Assembly: GCA_023266455.1 (NCBI GenBank)
Contig: JAHFQD010000085.1
Location: 1 to 6,813 of the forward strand
Direction of reading: 5' to 3'
DNA: 6,813 nucleotides
DNA from: Candidatus Muproteobacteria bacterium
Lineage (GTDB): Bacteria > Pseudomonadota > Gammaproteobacteria > Acidiferrobacterales > Sulfurifustaceae
Shown here: positions 1-6,468 of the stretch, piece after piece
Numbering within the stretch: position 1 is the stretch's first letter
Layout of the letters: every line of letters begins with the position of its first letter
Program-made: the position numbers and the translations under genes
The notes under the pieces: generated by a model
What the model saw: the letters and a program-made list of their open reading frames with translations, nothing else
Databases searched by the model: none
What the model was told of the DNA's origin: nothing

Positions 1-1899
1 GTCGGTGTCCATGCTGTCGAGAACGGTATTCCAGCGTCGGCGCACGGTTTCCAACAACGTGCGCGCCTCGCGCTTTTTCGATTCGATGATCGCGTCGCCT
101 TCGGCGCTCGGTTGGTAATCCTCGACTTTGCGCAACTCCGGCATATCGGTCGCTAAATAGTCGAGCACGGCGTCGATGATGCGCAGTTTGTTGCGCGTCG
201 ATTGTTCGATGTTGATGCGTTCGATGTAATTCGAGTAATCCGCGAGTTTGTCGAGCGGGATCACCACGTCTTCGTTGATCTTGAATGCGTTGGTATGTTT
301 GGCAATAGCCGCGGTACGCGCACGATCGGCCCAGAAGCGCGCGCGCGCTTCGGGACTGATGGCGACAAAACCTTCGCCATTTTTTTGGTTCGCCAACTGC
401 ACCACGTACGATGACACGCGCCCAACGGCGTTTTCATCGTCGCCGGCGATATCTGCCAGCAGCACCATTTTCGGCCGCTCGCGTCGCGGCGCTTTGGTGC
501 TGTAGTTCACGGCTTCGACGTAGCGCTCGTCCAAATGCTCGAGGCCGGTGAGATCGACGCCGGCTTGCGCGTCGATATATTTTTTTACGTCGACGATCGC
601 CGCGACCGCCGGCGACATGTCGTCGCCGAAGAATTCGAGACAGACCGTGCGCAAGAATTTCGGCTTGCGATGCAGTACGAACACCGCCGAGGTGATGATG
701 CCGTCGCAACCTTCTTTCTGTACGCCCGGCAAACCGCCAAGATATTTAGACGTCACGTCTTTGCCGAGGCCGGGTTTGCGCAATTCTTTGCCCGGGATTT
801 TCAGCATCGTCGGCTCGCCGATCGGCGTTTTGCCGTCGACCGCGTAGCGCGTGAGTCGGAACGTTACCGTTTCCTGCTCGTGGATTTTGCCGAGGTTATG
901 GCACAGCCGCTCGACATCGAGCCACTGCGCGTCTGGCGTCACCATGCGCCATGAAACCAGATTATCGAGCGTCGTCCCCCAACGCACAGCCTTCTTGCCA
1001 CCCGCATTCATGGCGATGTTGCCGCCGATGCACGAGGCGTCTTGCGATGTCGGATCGACGGCGAAAATCAGTTTGTTGAATTCAGCGATATCGGCTACGC
1101 GCCGCGTGACCACGCCGGCTTCGGCACGCACGGTCGCGACTTCCTGCGTTACGCCCGGCAGGAGTTTGTATTCGACGCCGCCGAGGCCTTCGAGTTTTTC
1201 GGTGTTGATGACGGCAGTGTCAGCGTGCAACGGCACGGCGCTGCCGGTGTAGCCGGTGCCGCCGCCGCGCGGAATGATAGTGAGGCCGAGCTCGATACAG
1301 GCGCGCACCAGGTGCACGATTTCTTCTTCCGTATCGGGCGTGAGTACCACGAATGGCAACTCGACGCGCCAGTCGCTGGCGTCGGTGACGTGCGACACGC
1401 GTGCGGTGCCGTCGAAGCAGATATTGTCGTGCCGCATTACTTTGGTGAAGCGCTTGAGCGCGCGCTTGCGCAGTTCTTTTTGTTCCGGCAGCCAGTCTTG
1501 GAATTTGCGCACTGCCACGCGTGCCGCGGCTTCGAGTTTGAGCGCGGCGTCGTTGCCGTTAGCGCGTTCTTTAATTTGATCCAGTCGGTGATGCAGTGCG
1601 TGCGTGAGCGAATCCCAGCGTTTCGGGTTCTCCATCAGGTCGTCTTGGATGAAGGGATTGCGGGTGATGACCCACATATCTCCCAAAACTTCGAACAACA
1701 TGCGCGCCGAGCGTCCGGTGCGCCGACGGCCACGCAGTTCGTTCAAGACATTCCACATACCCTCGCCAAGGAAACGAATGACGATCTCGCGGTCGGAGAA
1801 CGAGGTGTAGTTATAAGGAATCTCGCGGATGCGCGGTGATGCCGATGGCTCGACACCGGTGTTCGCGGTATCGGGCGGGAAATTTAAGTTTGCTTGCAC
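1..1899 (-). CDS. FAD/FMN-binding oxidoreductase with N-terminal DUF3683-type domain (partial, C-terminus off window)
   Basis: Seen: an unbroken frame of 633 codons runs from GTG at 1899 to the left edge with no stop, so the C-terminal part is missing. GTG is chosen because an in-frame TAG lies five codons upstream and no good ATG precedes the conserved region; an AGGG about 10 nt upstream is a weak ribosome site. Residues 1-185 match what I recall of the DUF3683 leader domain. The FAD-binding (GlcD/Dld-type) domain follows, with the [10 protein letters not shown] loop at 210-219 and [13 protein letters not shown] from 282. The FAD-oxidase C-terminal domain begins near 400 and includes [16 protein letters not shown] around 535-550. 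Known: full proteins of this type are about 1,280 residues and carry a C-terminal 4Fe-4S/CCG part. They are related to D-lactate and glycolate dehydrogenases, passing electrons from a 2-hydroxyacid to the quinone pool. Inference: a respiratory dehydrogenase at the inner membrane face; the substrate is not determined by this fragment. It appears to be transcribed alone. Confidence 0.88.
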   Translation of the reverse strand, partial: MQANLNFPPDTANTGVEPSASPRIREIPYNYTSFSDREIVIRFLGEGMWNVLNELRGRRRTGRSARMLFEVLGDMWVITRNPFIQDDLMENPKRWDSLTHALHHRLDQIKERANGNDAALKLEAAARVAVRKFQDWLPEQKELRKRALKRFTKVMRHDNICFDGTARVSHVTDASDWRVELPFVVLTPDTEEEIVHLVRACIELGLTIIPRGGGTGYTGSAVPLHADTAVINTEKLEGLGGVEYKLLPGVTQEVATVRAEAGVVTRRVADIAEFNKLIFAVDPTSQDASCIGGNIAMNAGGKKAVRWGTTLDNLVSWRMVTPDAQWLDVERLCHNLGKIHEQETVTFRLTRYAVDGKTPIGEPTMLKIPGKELRKPGLGKDVTSKYLGGLPGVQKEGCDGIITSAVFVLHRKPKFLRTVCLEFFGDDMSPAVAAIVDVKKYIDAQAGVDLTGLEHLDERYVEAVNYSTKAPRRERPKMVLLADIAGDDENAVGRVSSYVVQLANQKNGEGFVAISPEARARFWADRARTAAIAKHTNAFKINEDVVIPLDKLADYSNYIERINIEQSTRNKLRIIDAVLDYLATDMPELRKVEDYQPSAEGDAIIESKKREARTLLETVRRRWNTVLDSMDTD

Positions 1900-1927
1900 G
1901 TATTCGGAACCCTAATCGAGTTACTGG

Positions 1928-1953
1928 AAAAATCGCATAAAAAGCGCGATTTT
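1928..1953 (-). terminator. hairpin with T-tract upstream of the FAD oxidoreductase
   Basis: Eight-base arms AAAATCGC and GCGATTTT (plus-strand 1929-1936 and 1946-1953) enclose a 9-nt loop, and on the minus strand the stem runs into five T residues. It could end transcription coming from the substrate-binding protein gene. It also lies only 29 nt before the oxidoreductase GTG, so any promoter upstream of it would have to read through; a leader attenuator is an alternative. The stem is AT-rich at its base, so strength is uncertain. Confidence 0.45.
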
Positions 1954-2105
1954 CAAGGCGTAATGATCGCATTCCCGAACGGTTTTGTCTCGCCAGCACT
2001 TATCGCGGCGATGCTTTTATACCGATCGTCTGCGTTCAATAGGTCGGGATTCGCTAGAACATCTCTAATAATTAGCCGCGGAATGGGTGTTAATTCTGTG
2101 TTTCG

Positions 2106-2918
2106 CTATCCATAGGATGCGGTGATGCGCTCTATCGTGCCGTCTTTCCGCGCATCGGCGGCGGCTTTATCACACATTTCAAGAATTTCAGCCGCTCCTG
2201 GATAACTTTTTCGGATGCCGAGATGAAAGTGCGGTCCCGCATTGGCCTCAAACGGAATGCTGTCCAATTTGTCTCGGATACTGGACAACCGGGCGTAATA
2301 CTTCCAAACCACGTCGTTAGATATCGTTATGTCAACGCGGCCAGCTTCGATTTTTTTTACCACTTGATTCATTTCAGGGGCGAAGTCGAGTTTGATGTCT
2401 TTGAAAAGCGTGTTGATTCTGGAATCGCCGACATAGGTACCGACGGAAAATTGCTTCAAATCATCTTGCTTAGTAATTTTTTTTATAAGGTCGATCTTAG
2501 GGCTGTTTTTCGCGAACACGATGACCACGCCCACTTTAAAAACGGGCGAGGAGGTGAAATCTGCGTACTCGCGTCGAGCTTCGGAGGGAAGCGTACAAAA
2601 CGCATCTGCCTTTCCTTCCTTGACCGCTTGTTGCGCTCGTACCCAAGGGAGACCCTCATGCGTCAGTGCAATGCCGGAACGACGGTGCAGTATTTCTTCA
2701 AGGCAGTCTTTAAAAATGCCCGTTACATTTCCTTCCGGTGTCACAAAACTGAGCGGCGCGAAATCGTTGTAGTAATTAACCTTGAGGGAGAACATCTTCC
2801 CGCGCAGCAACGAGGGCATACCGAGACTCAAGGTAGCGGCGGACGCTAATAAAAGCGTCGACCTTCTGGAGATGCGTTGGCGTTCAAACAAACGTTCGAT
2901 AACGTCGTTTTGTTTCAT
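2106..2918 (-). CDS. family-3 periplasmic amino-acid-type substrate-binding protein, orphan
   Basis: A 270-residue protein that should bind a small ligand, typically an amino acid, in the periplasm. The ATG at 2918 is preferred over the in-frame TTG at 2984 because GAGGG sits 5 nt before it and it places a signal sequence near the N-terminus. Residues 17-23 read SRRSTLL, close to a twin-arginine motif but with Thr where Phe is usual. A hydrophobic stretch follows (21-33), with no clear AXA cleavage site. The mature part starts near 45 (SLKVNYYNDFAPLSF) and shows typical SBP_bac_3 features: GIFKDCLEEIL (68-78), the GKADAFCTLPSEARREYADFT segment (102-122), and the second-lobe SVGTYVGDS (158-166). 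No permease or ATPase gene lies on either side, so it could serve a distant ABC system or act as a sensor or binding protein. Its DNA is visibly more AT-rich than its neighbours, which may reflect transfer. It ends in TAG. Specific ligand unknown. Confidence 0.85.
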   Translation of the reverse strand: MKQNDVIERLFERQRISRRSTLLLASAATLSLGMPSLLRGKMFSLKVNYYNDFAPLSFVTPEGNVTGIFKDCLEEILHRRSGIALTHEGLPWVRAQQAVKEGKADAFCTLPSEARREYADFTSSPVFKVGVVIVFAKNSPKIDLIKKITKQDDLKQFSVGTYVGDSRINTLFKDIKLDFAPEMNQVVKKIEAGRVDITISNDVVWKYYARLSSIRDKLDSIPFEANAGPHFHLGIRKSYPGAAEILEMCDKAAADARKDGTIERITASYG

Positions 2919-2923
2919 CGATT

Positions 2924-2928
2924 CCCTC
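2924..2928 (-). promoter_or_regulatory. ribosome binding site deciding the substrate-binding protein start
   Basis: GAGGG followed by AATCG and then ATG on the minus strand gives a 5-nt spacer. The competing upstream TTG at 2984 has no such sequence, so this site supports the shorter 270-residue protein. Confidence 0.7.
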
Positions 2929-3041
2929 AAGGGCTTTGATGCACGGTGGATGCGGTCAACGCGCCAATAGCGTAGCAGGATCAAAATACTTACGTAGTAA
3001 TTTACGGCCCTCTGCGATGGCGCTGACGACGGGAGAAAATC

Positions 3042-3069
3042 TTGAGATAAACCATATGGTCGATATAAA
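3042..3069 (+). promoter_or_regulatory. sigma70-type promoter of the CAP-domain gene with palindrome in the spacer
   Basis: TTGAGA (3042-3047), a 16-bp spacer and TATAAA (3064-3069) each match five of six consensus bases. The expected transcript start near 3076 leaves a leader of about 47 nt before the ATG at 3123. The spacer contains ACCATATGGT (3051-3060), a perfect 10-bp palindrome and a plausible operator position for a repressor; no regulator can be assigned. A second AT-rich inverted repeat, CTATA/TATAG (3081-3085 and 3091-3095), lies just after the presumed start. Confidence 0.55.
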
Positions 3070-3122
3070 CCGGCGTGCGGCTATATTTTCTATAGAACGT
3101 TTCCCATGAGGCGTAGATCGAA

Positions 3123-3899
3123 ATGTTTCCCCCTCGCAATAAAAACCGCGAAATCATTGCTCGATGCGTGATAGCGCTTTGCGTGGCGACACTCGTCGCG
3201 TTTTCCGCCTCGGCAAAAGATCGACCTAAAAAGGAAAAAAATCGTCCACTCGATACAGCGGACGTCGCGCGCGCCATCGTGGTCGAAACCAACGAGTTTC
3301 GGCAACAGTCGGGACAAGCGGGCGTTGCACGCAACGATCGGCTGACAGAGGCGGCGCTGGAGTTTGCACAGTTTCTGAGCCAGAGCGATCAGTTCAGCCA
3401 CACCGCCGACGGCCGCCGACCCGACGAGCGCGCGCAGCAACATCGCTATGACTATTGCGTGGTGTTGGAAAATATCGCCTATCGTTTCGACTCCGCCGGC
3501 TACAAAGCCGCGCAATTGGCGCATGAGTTCGTTCTGGGGTGGGAAAATTCGCCGGGGCATCGTAAGAACATGTTGAGCGCCGACGTCACCGAGACCGGCG
3601 TCGCCGTGGTGTTCAATAAAAAGAACGACCATTACTACGCGGTGCAGATGTTCGGACGCCCGAAATCCGACGCTATCGAATTCGACGTCGAGAATCATGC
3701 TGACGTTAACGTCGCTTATACCTTGGGTGGCAAACCGTTCGCGCTCGATCCCGGCGAGGCGCGCACGCATCGTTTATGCGGTTCGCCCAAACTCGAATTG
3801 CAGCGCGCCGTTAATAAAGACGCCATCGTTCCGCAAGACCGAAACCGCTACACGGTGAATCAAGACGCCTCCGGGAAGTTGCGACTTCAGCGAGAATAA
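3123..3899 (+). CDS. secreted CAP/SCP-domain protein
   Basis: A 258-residue exported protein. Residues 11-31 form a signal peptide (hydrophobic IIARCVIALCVATLVAFS, with Ala-Ser-Ala at 29-31 as the likely signal peptidase I site), followed by a short Lys-rich linker (32-42). Residues 46-180 are a CAP (SCP/PR-1, PF00188) domain: NEFRQQSG at 57-64, FSHTADGR at 91-98, the LENIAY motif at 115-120, SPGHRKNML at 143-151, TETGVAVVF at 156-164 and YAVQMFGRP at 172-180. His93, Glu116 and His146 are the conserved polar positions. Known: bacterial CAP proteins are mostly extracytoplasmic and functionally undefined; sterol or lipid binding and protease-like roles are described for eukaryotic members. About 78 residues follow the domain (181-258), with alternating hydrophobic residues and one Cys (219); I do not recognise this part. 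The ATG has GAGG 11 nt upstream, rather distant. It has its own promoter and is divergent from the substrate-binding protein gene. It ends in TAA. Confidence 0.88.
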   Translation: MFPPRNKNREIIARCVIALCVATLVAFSASAKDRPKKEKNRPLDTADVARAIVVETNEFRQQSGQAGVARNDRLTEAALEFAQFLSQSDQFSHTADGRRPDERAQQHRYDYCVVLENIAYRFDSAGYKAAQLAHEFVLGWENSPGHRKNMLSADVTETGVAVVFNKKNDHYYAVQMFGRPKSDAIEFDVENHADVNVAYTLGGKPFALDPGEARTHRLCGSPKLELQRAVNKDAIVPQDRNRYTVNQDASGKLRLQRE

Positions 3900-3945
3900 A
3901 TACCCTGTTCGATTTCCTGGCCTTGGGTCTGAATTCGGTATTTGC

Positions 3946-3963
3946 CGACTAATCCGCTAGTCG
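3946..3963 (+). repeat. small inverted repeat between the CAP and YCII genes
   Basis: CGACTA and TAGTCG (3946-3951 and 3958-3963) flank a 6-nt loop, 47 nt after the CAP stop codon. No proper T-run follows, so it is at best a weak terminator; it could be an operator for the YCII gene. The rest of the 143-bp gap shows no gene and no clear promoter. Confidence 0.3.
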
Positions 3964-4031
3964 ATAATTCTTTATCCCGATGTCGATTCGGCGCCGCGCC
4001 GGACGACTATTTGTGTCTAAACCAACTTGTC

Positions 4032-4035
4032 GGAG
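4032..4035 (+). promoter_or_regulatory. ribosome binding site deciding the YCII-family start
   Basis: GGAG at 4032-4035 lies 7 nt before the ATG at 4043. The ATG at 4037 is only 1 nt away from it, and the longer upstream frame from 3980 is Arg-rich and unlike the family, so 4043 is the likely start. Confidence 0.7.
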
Positions 4036-4042
4036 AATGGTC

Positions 4043-4462
4043 ATGCGTTACATGATCATTGTGAAAGGCAACCGCGATACCGAAGCCGGTGTGATGCCGA
4101 AGGAAGACCTTCTCGCGGCGATGGCGTCGTACCACGAGGAATTGCATAAGGCTGGCGTACTGGTCGATGCGTCGGGGTTAAAGCCGACCTCTCAAGGGTT
4201 TCGTGTCAAATATTCCGGCAATAAACGCGTTGTCGTCGACGGCCCCTTCACCGAAACCAAGGAACTCGTCGCCGGTTACACGATCATTCAAGTGAAGTCG
4301 AAAGCGGAAGCGCTCGAATGGGCCAAGCGTTTCCCCAATCCGCTCGGCGAAGGCGTCGAAACCGAAATCGAAGTTCGGGCGTTCTGCGAGATAGACGACT
4401 TAGGCGCTGGCGAAGCGATAGATCGGTTTCGCGATCTCGAGAAAACGCGCGCTAACGGGTAG
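4043..4462 (+). CDS. YCII/DGPF-family protein
   Basis: A 139-residue soluble, probably cytoplasmic protein of the YCII-related family (PF03795). It opens with the family's first strand, MRYMIIVKGN (1-10). The helix EDLLAAMASYHEELHKAGVL (21-40), the signature DGPFTETKELVAGY (66-79) and the segment ALEWAKRFPNP (90-100) then follow in the usual order; length is normal for the family. Known: YCII-fold proteins are small alpha-beta dimers related to the muconolactone isomerase ferredoxin-like fold. Their roles are poorly defined, and DGPF members are often encoded next to ECF sigma factors. No sigma factor gene is visible on either side here, so that partnership cannot be inferred. The gene follows the CAP gene in the same direction after 143 bp and is probably transcribed separately or by weak read-through. 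It ends in TAG and is closed by the hairpin at 4489-4523. Confidence 0.9.
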   Translation: MRYMIIVKGNRDTEAGVMPKEDLLAAMASYHEELHKAGVLVDASGLKPTSQGFRVKYSGNKRVVVDGPFTETKELVAGYTIIQVKSKAEALEWAKRFPNPLGEGVETEIEVRAFCEIDDLGAGEAIDRFRDLEKTRANG

Positions 4463-4488
4463 CTCGATTCAAAAGGCTAGTTAACGAC

Positions 4489-4523
4489 AATCGGCGGCAG
4501 AATATTATCTGCCGCCGATTTTT
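4489..4523 (+). terminator. strong rho-independent terminator shared by convergent genes
   Basis: A perfect 13-bp stem (arms 4489-4501 and 4508-4520, core CGGCGGCAG/CTGCCGCCG) with a 6-nt loop ends in TTTTT on the plus strand. It lies 26 nt after the YCII stop codon. The T-tract overlaps the TAA stop of the fumarase on the other strand. The minus strand has the same stem but no good T-run, so it is mainly a plus-strand terminator. Confidence 0.9.
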
Positions 4524-6036
4524 AGTTGGCGATGACCGGAATTTTCCCGATCTTCGCGCGCCACTCCGCCGGACCGGTTTTGTGCACCGCGTTGCCGCCG
4601 GAATCAACGGCGACCGTCACCGGCATGTCCTTCACGTCGAATTCGTAAATCGCTTCCATGCCGAGCTCGGGGAACGCGAGTACGCGCGATTTTCGAATCG
4701 CTTTCGAAACCAAATACGCCGCGCCGCCGACGGCGATGCAATACACCGCGCGATTCTTTTTGATCGCATCGATGGCGATCGGACCGCGTTCGGATTTACC
4801 GACCATGCCGATCAAACCGGTTTGCTCCAGCAGCGGGCCGGTGAACTTGTCCATGCGCGACGCGGTCGTGGGGCCGGCGGGGCCGACGGCTTCGTCGCGC
4901 ACCGGGTCGACCGGGCCGACGTAATAGATAAAGCGGTTGGTGAAATCTACCGGCAACGTCTCGCCTTTGTTCATGAGATCGATCAGGCGTTTATGCGCGG
5001 CGTCGCGACCGGTGAGTAATTTGCCGGAGAGCAGCAGGCGTTCACCGGATTTCCAGGTGGCGATTTCTTCTTTGGTCAGCGTGTCGAGATTCACGCGCCG
5101 GCTGGTCGCGAAATCGAGCGTGAGTTTCGGCCAATCTTCCAGGTTCGGCGGATCGAGACTCGCCGGGCCGCTGCCGTCGAGCACGAAGTGCGCGTGGCGC
5201 GTGGCAGCGCAGTTCGGTAGCAACGCCACCGGCTTCGACGCCGCGTGCGTCGGGTAATCGGTGACTTTGACGTCGAGCACTGTCGACAAACCGCCGAGTC
5301 CCTGCGCGCCGATGCCGAGCGCGTTTACTTTTTCGTACAGTTCCAAGCGCAACTCTTCGGCACGGTTCGACGCGCCGCGCGCTTTTAATTCTTGGATGTT
5401 GATCGGTTCCATCATGGCCCATTTGGCCATGAGCATCGCTTTCTCCGGCGTGCCGCCAATGCCGAGCGACAACATGCCGGGTGGACACCAATCCGCGCCC
5501 ATGGTCGGCACTTGTGTGAGCACCCAGTCGACGATGTTGTCGTTCGGTAGCAGCATCGCGAATTTAGATTTGTTTTCCGATCCGCCGCCTTTGGCGGCGA
5601 CGATGACTTCTATCTCATCACCGGGCACGAGTTCGATGTGCGTCACCGCCGGCGTGTTGTCGCCGGTGGTTTTACGTTTGCCGTCGGGATCGGCGAGAAT
5701 CTACGCGCGTAATTTGTTCTCGGGATGGAGGTACGCCCGGCGCACGCCTTCGTTCACCATCTCCGGGACCGTGAGCTTCGTTTCCCAACGCACGTTCATG
5801 CCGACGCGCAGGAACGCGATACAGATGCCGGTGTCTTGGCAGATCGGCCGATGACCTTCGGCCGCCATGCGCGAGTTGATGAGAATCTGCGCCATGGCGT
5901 CTTTCGCCGCCGGCGATTCTTCTTTCTGATACGCCGCATGCAGCGCTTGGATGTAATCGACCGGGTGATAATAAGAAATAAATTGAAACGCGTCGGCGAT
6001 GCTTTGGACGAAGTCTTCCTGGCGAATGACGGTCAT
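4522..6036 (-). pseudogene. fumA: class I [4Fe-4S] fumarate hydratase, interrupted by in-frame TAG at codon 112
   Basis: The single-chain iron-sulfur fumarase interconverts fumarate and L-malate in the TCA cycle. The frame from ATG 6036 to TAA at 4522-4524 has 505 codons, the usual length for this family (about 505-510). It is complete except for TAG at 5701-5703. The N-terminal alpha domain (PF05681) covers about residues 11-290, and the beta domain (PF05683) about 300-500. The three cluster cysteines are visible: Cys66 in RPICQDTG, Cys184 in DWCPPGM and Cys276 in NCAATRHAHF; also AAKGGGSENKSK (147-158) and SGKLLTGRDAAHKR (337-350). The sequence reads LRA-stop-ILADPDGK, where homologues as I recall them have Ser. 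No frameshift or other lesion is seen, so a recent nonsense mutation or a sequence error is most likely. The 111-residue first fragment holds only Cys66; the rest holds the other two, so neither piece alone should be active. Start support is weak (GAG about 8 nt upstream). The symbol follows common usage for class I enzymes. Confidence 0.85.
5701..5703 (-). other. premature in-frame TAG in the fumarase
   Basis: The minus-strand reading is CGC GCG TAG ATT CTC GCC GAT. Both sides continue in one frame into conserved fumarase sequence. The expected Ser codon TCG differs from TAG by one base. The following bases do not resemble the known leaky CAR-YYA context. Confidence 0.9.
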
Positions 6037-6073
6037 GGGGATATCTCAGAGTAACGGCGCGGGAAGAGAATTT

Positions 6074-6079
6074 ATCATA
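6074..6079 (-). promoter_or_regulatory. possible -10 element of the fumarase promoter
   Basis: TATGAT on the minus strand matches five of six -10 bases and lies 37 bp before the fumarase ATG, but no acceptable -35 hexamer is present at 16-18 bp. If real it may need an activator. The call is tentative. Confidence 0.3.
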
Positions 6080-6103
6080 AAGCGGGGTAACGATACGGCT
6101 TCA

Positions 6104-6129
6104 CTACCGGCTGTTCCGTCAGCCGGTAG
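6104..6129 (-). terminator. hairpin between the XRE gene and the fumarase
   Basis: A perfect 10-bp inverted repeat, CTACCGGCTG/CAGCCGGTAG, with a 6-nt loop begins 9 nt after the XRE stop codon. No T-run follows on the minus strand, so it could be a weak or factor-assisted terminator, an RNA 3' end stabiliser, or a control element in the fumarase leader. Confidence 0.45.
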
Positions 6130-6138
6130 CGCAATGCA

Positions 6139-6372
6139 TCAACGCAGCAAATCTACTACGCGTACTTTAAACGTCACTGCCAGCCGCGACAGCAAACCAA
6201 GTGACGGGTTGCAGGCACAACGTTCGATGAGCGAGACGTGCGTGCGGTGTACGCCCGACGTCTGTGCCAGCGCTTGTTGCGACAACTCGGCTTTGGTGCG
6301 TAAACGTTTAACATTTTCTGAGAGGCGGATTTGTAAATCCGTTAGCTGCTTCTTTACATTCTGTTTTTTCAT
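6139..6372 (-). CDS. small XRE-family HTH transcriptional regulator
   Basis: A 77-residue single-domain DNA-binding protein of the XRE/Cro-C1 (HTH_3) type. The HTH core spans about 18-76: ENVKRLRTKAELSQQALA (19-36), the recognition region SGVHRTHVSLIER (39-51), then NPSLGLLSRLAVTFKVRVVDLL (55-76). The usual Gly after the ER pair is replaced, giving ERCACNPSL with Cys52 and Cys54. There is no second domain, no toxin-like neighbour and no methylase or endonuclease gene, so it is not obviously an antitoxin or a restriction controller. ATG 6372 is chosen because TAA lies in frame seven codons upstream. The nearest AGGAG is 13 nt away, too far for normal initiation, and sits in a small hairpin. 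The gene is directly upstream of and co-oriented with the fumarase, 102 bp away, so it may regulate it or itself; targets are unknown. It ends in TGA. Confidence 0.88.
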   Translation of the reverse strand: MKKQNVKKQLTDLQIRLSENVKRLRTKAELSQQALAQTSGVHRTHVSLIERCACNPSLGLLSRLAVTFKVRVVDLLR

Positions 6373-6373
6373 G

Positions 6374-6389
6374 GGAGTCCGTGTACTCC
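6374..6389 (-). promoter_or_regulatory. inverted repeat overlapping the XRE ribosome binding site
   Basis: On the minus strand GGAGT (6389-6385) and ACTCC (6378-6374) pair around a 6-nt loop directly before the start codon. The left arm contains the only Shine-Dalgarno-like sequence. It may be an autoregulatory operator or an mRNA hairpin controlling translation; five base pairs alone are modest evidence. Confidence 0.35.
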
Positions 6390-6422
6390 TTTAATAGCCG
6401 TTGTATTAATTAGTTTGAGAAA

Positions 6423-6465
6423 CGTCGGCGGGTTGCTTACCCCTGGTAAGGTAATGCACCCGACG
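6423..6465 (-). terminator. bulged GC-rich hairpin, likely terminator of the small membrane protein gene
   Basis: On the minus strand, an outer stem with small bulges (CGTC/GACG, GGGT/ACCC, GC/GC) encloses a perfect 6-bp inner hairpin CTTACC-AGG-GGTAAG. The structure is followed by TTTCTC. It lies 24 nt after the stop codon of the 48-residue gene. The tract is short and broken, so a structured leader of the XRE transcript is an alternative. Confidence 0.45.
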
Positions 6466-6468
6466 AAC

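Noticed and set aside
1042..1839. Long open frame (265 codons) on the plus strand opposite the FAD oxidoreductase
   Set aside because: It is a mirror of GC-rich coding sequence. The minus strand encodes clear conserved flavoprotein motifs throughout, and the plus-strand translation resembles no family.
2223..2849. Open frame of 208 codons on the plus strand opposite the substrate-binding protein
   Set aside because: It is antisense to a well-supported family-3 binding protein, and its composition and sequence look random.
2919..2984. Extended start (TTG at 2984) for the substrate-binding protein
   Set aside because: It lacks a ribosome site and would put 22 extra residues before the signal sequence; ATG 2918 has GAGGG at a good distance.
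3090..3770. Open frame of 226 codons on the minus strand opposite the CAP gene
   Set aside because: The plus strand carries the signal peptide and CAP motifs with a promoter. The minus frame has no ribosome site or recognisable domain.
4582..5019. Open frame on the plus strand opposite the fumarase C-terminal part
   Set aside because: It is a shadow of the conserved fumarase beta-domain region, with Arg/Ala/Asp-rich translation and no motif.
5701..5703. Pyrrolysine insertion at the fumarase TAG
   Set aside because: Nothing in the fumarase family calls for pyrrolysine at this surface-loop Ser position. No downstream insertion structure or pyl gene is seen, and TAG ends three neighbouring genes normally.
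6139..6372. Toxin-antitoxin or restriction-modification module around the XRE gene
   Set aside because: No toxin, methylase or endonuclease gene is adjacent. Its neighbours are a fumarase and a tiny membrane protein.
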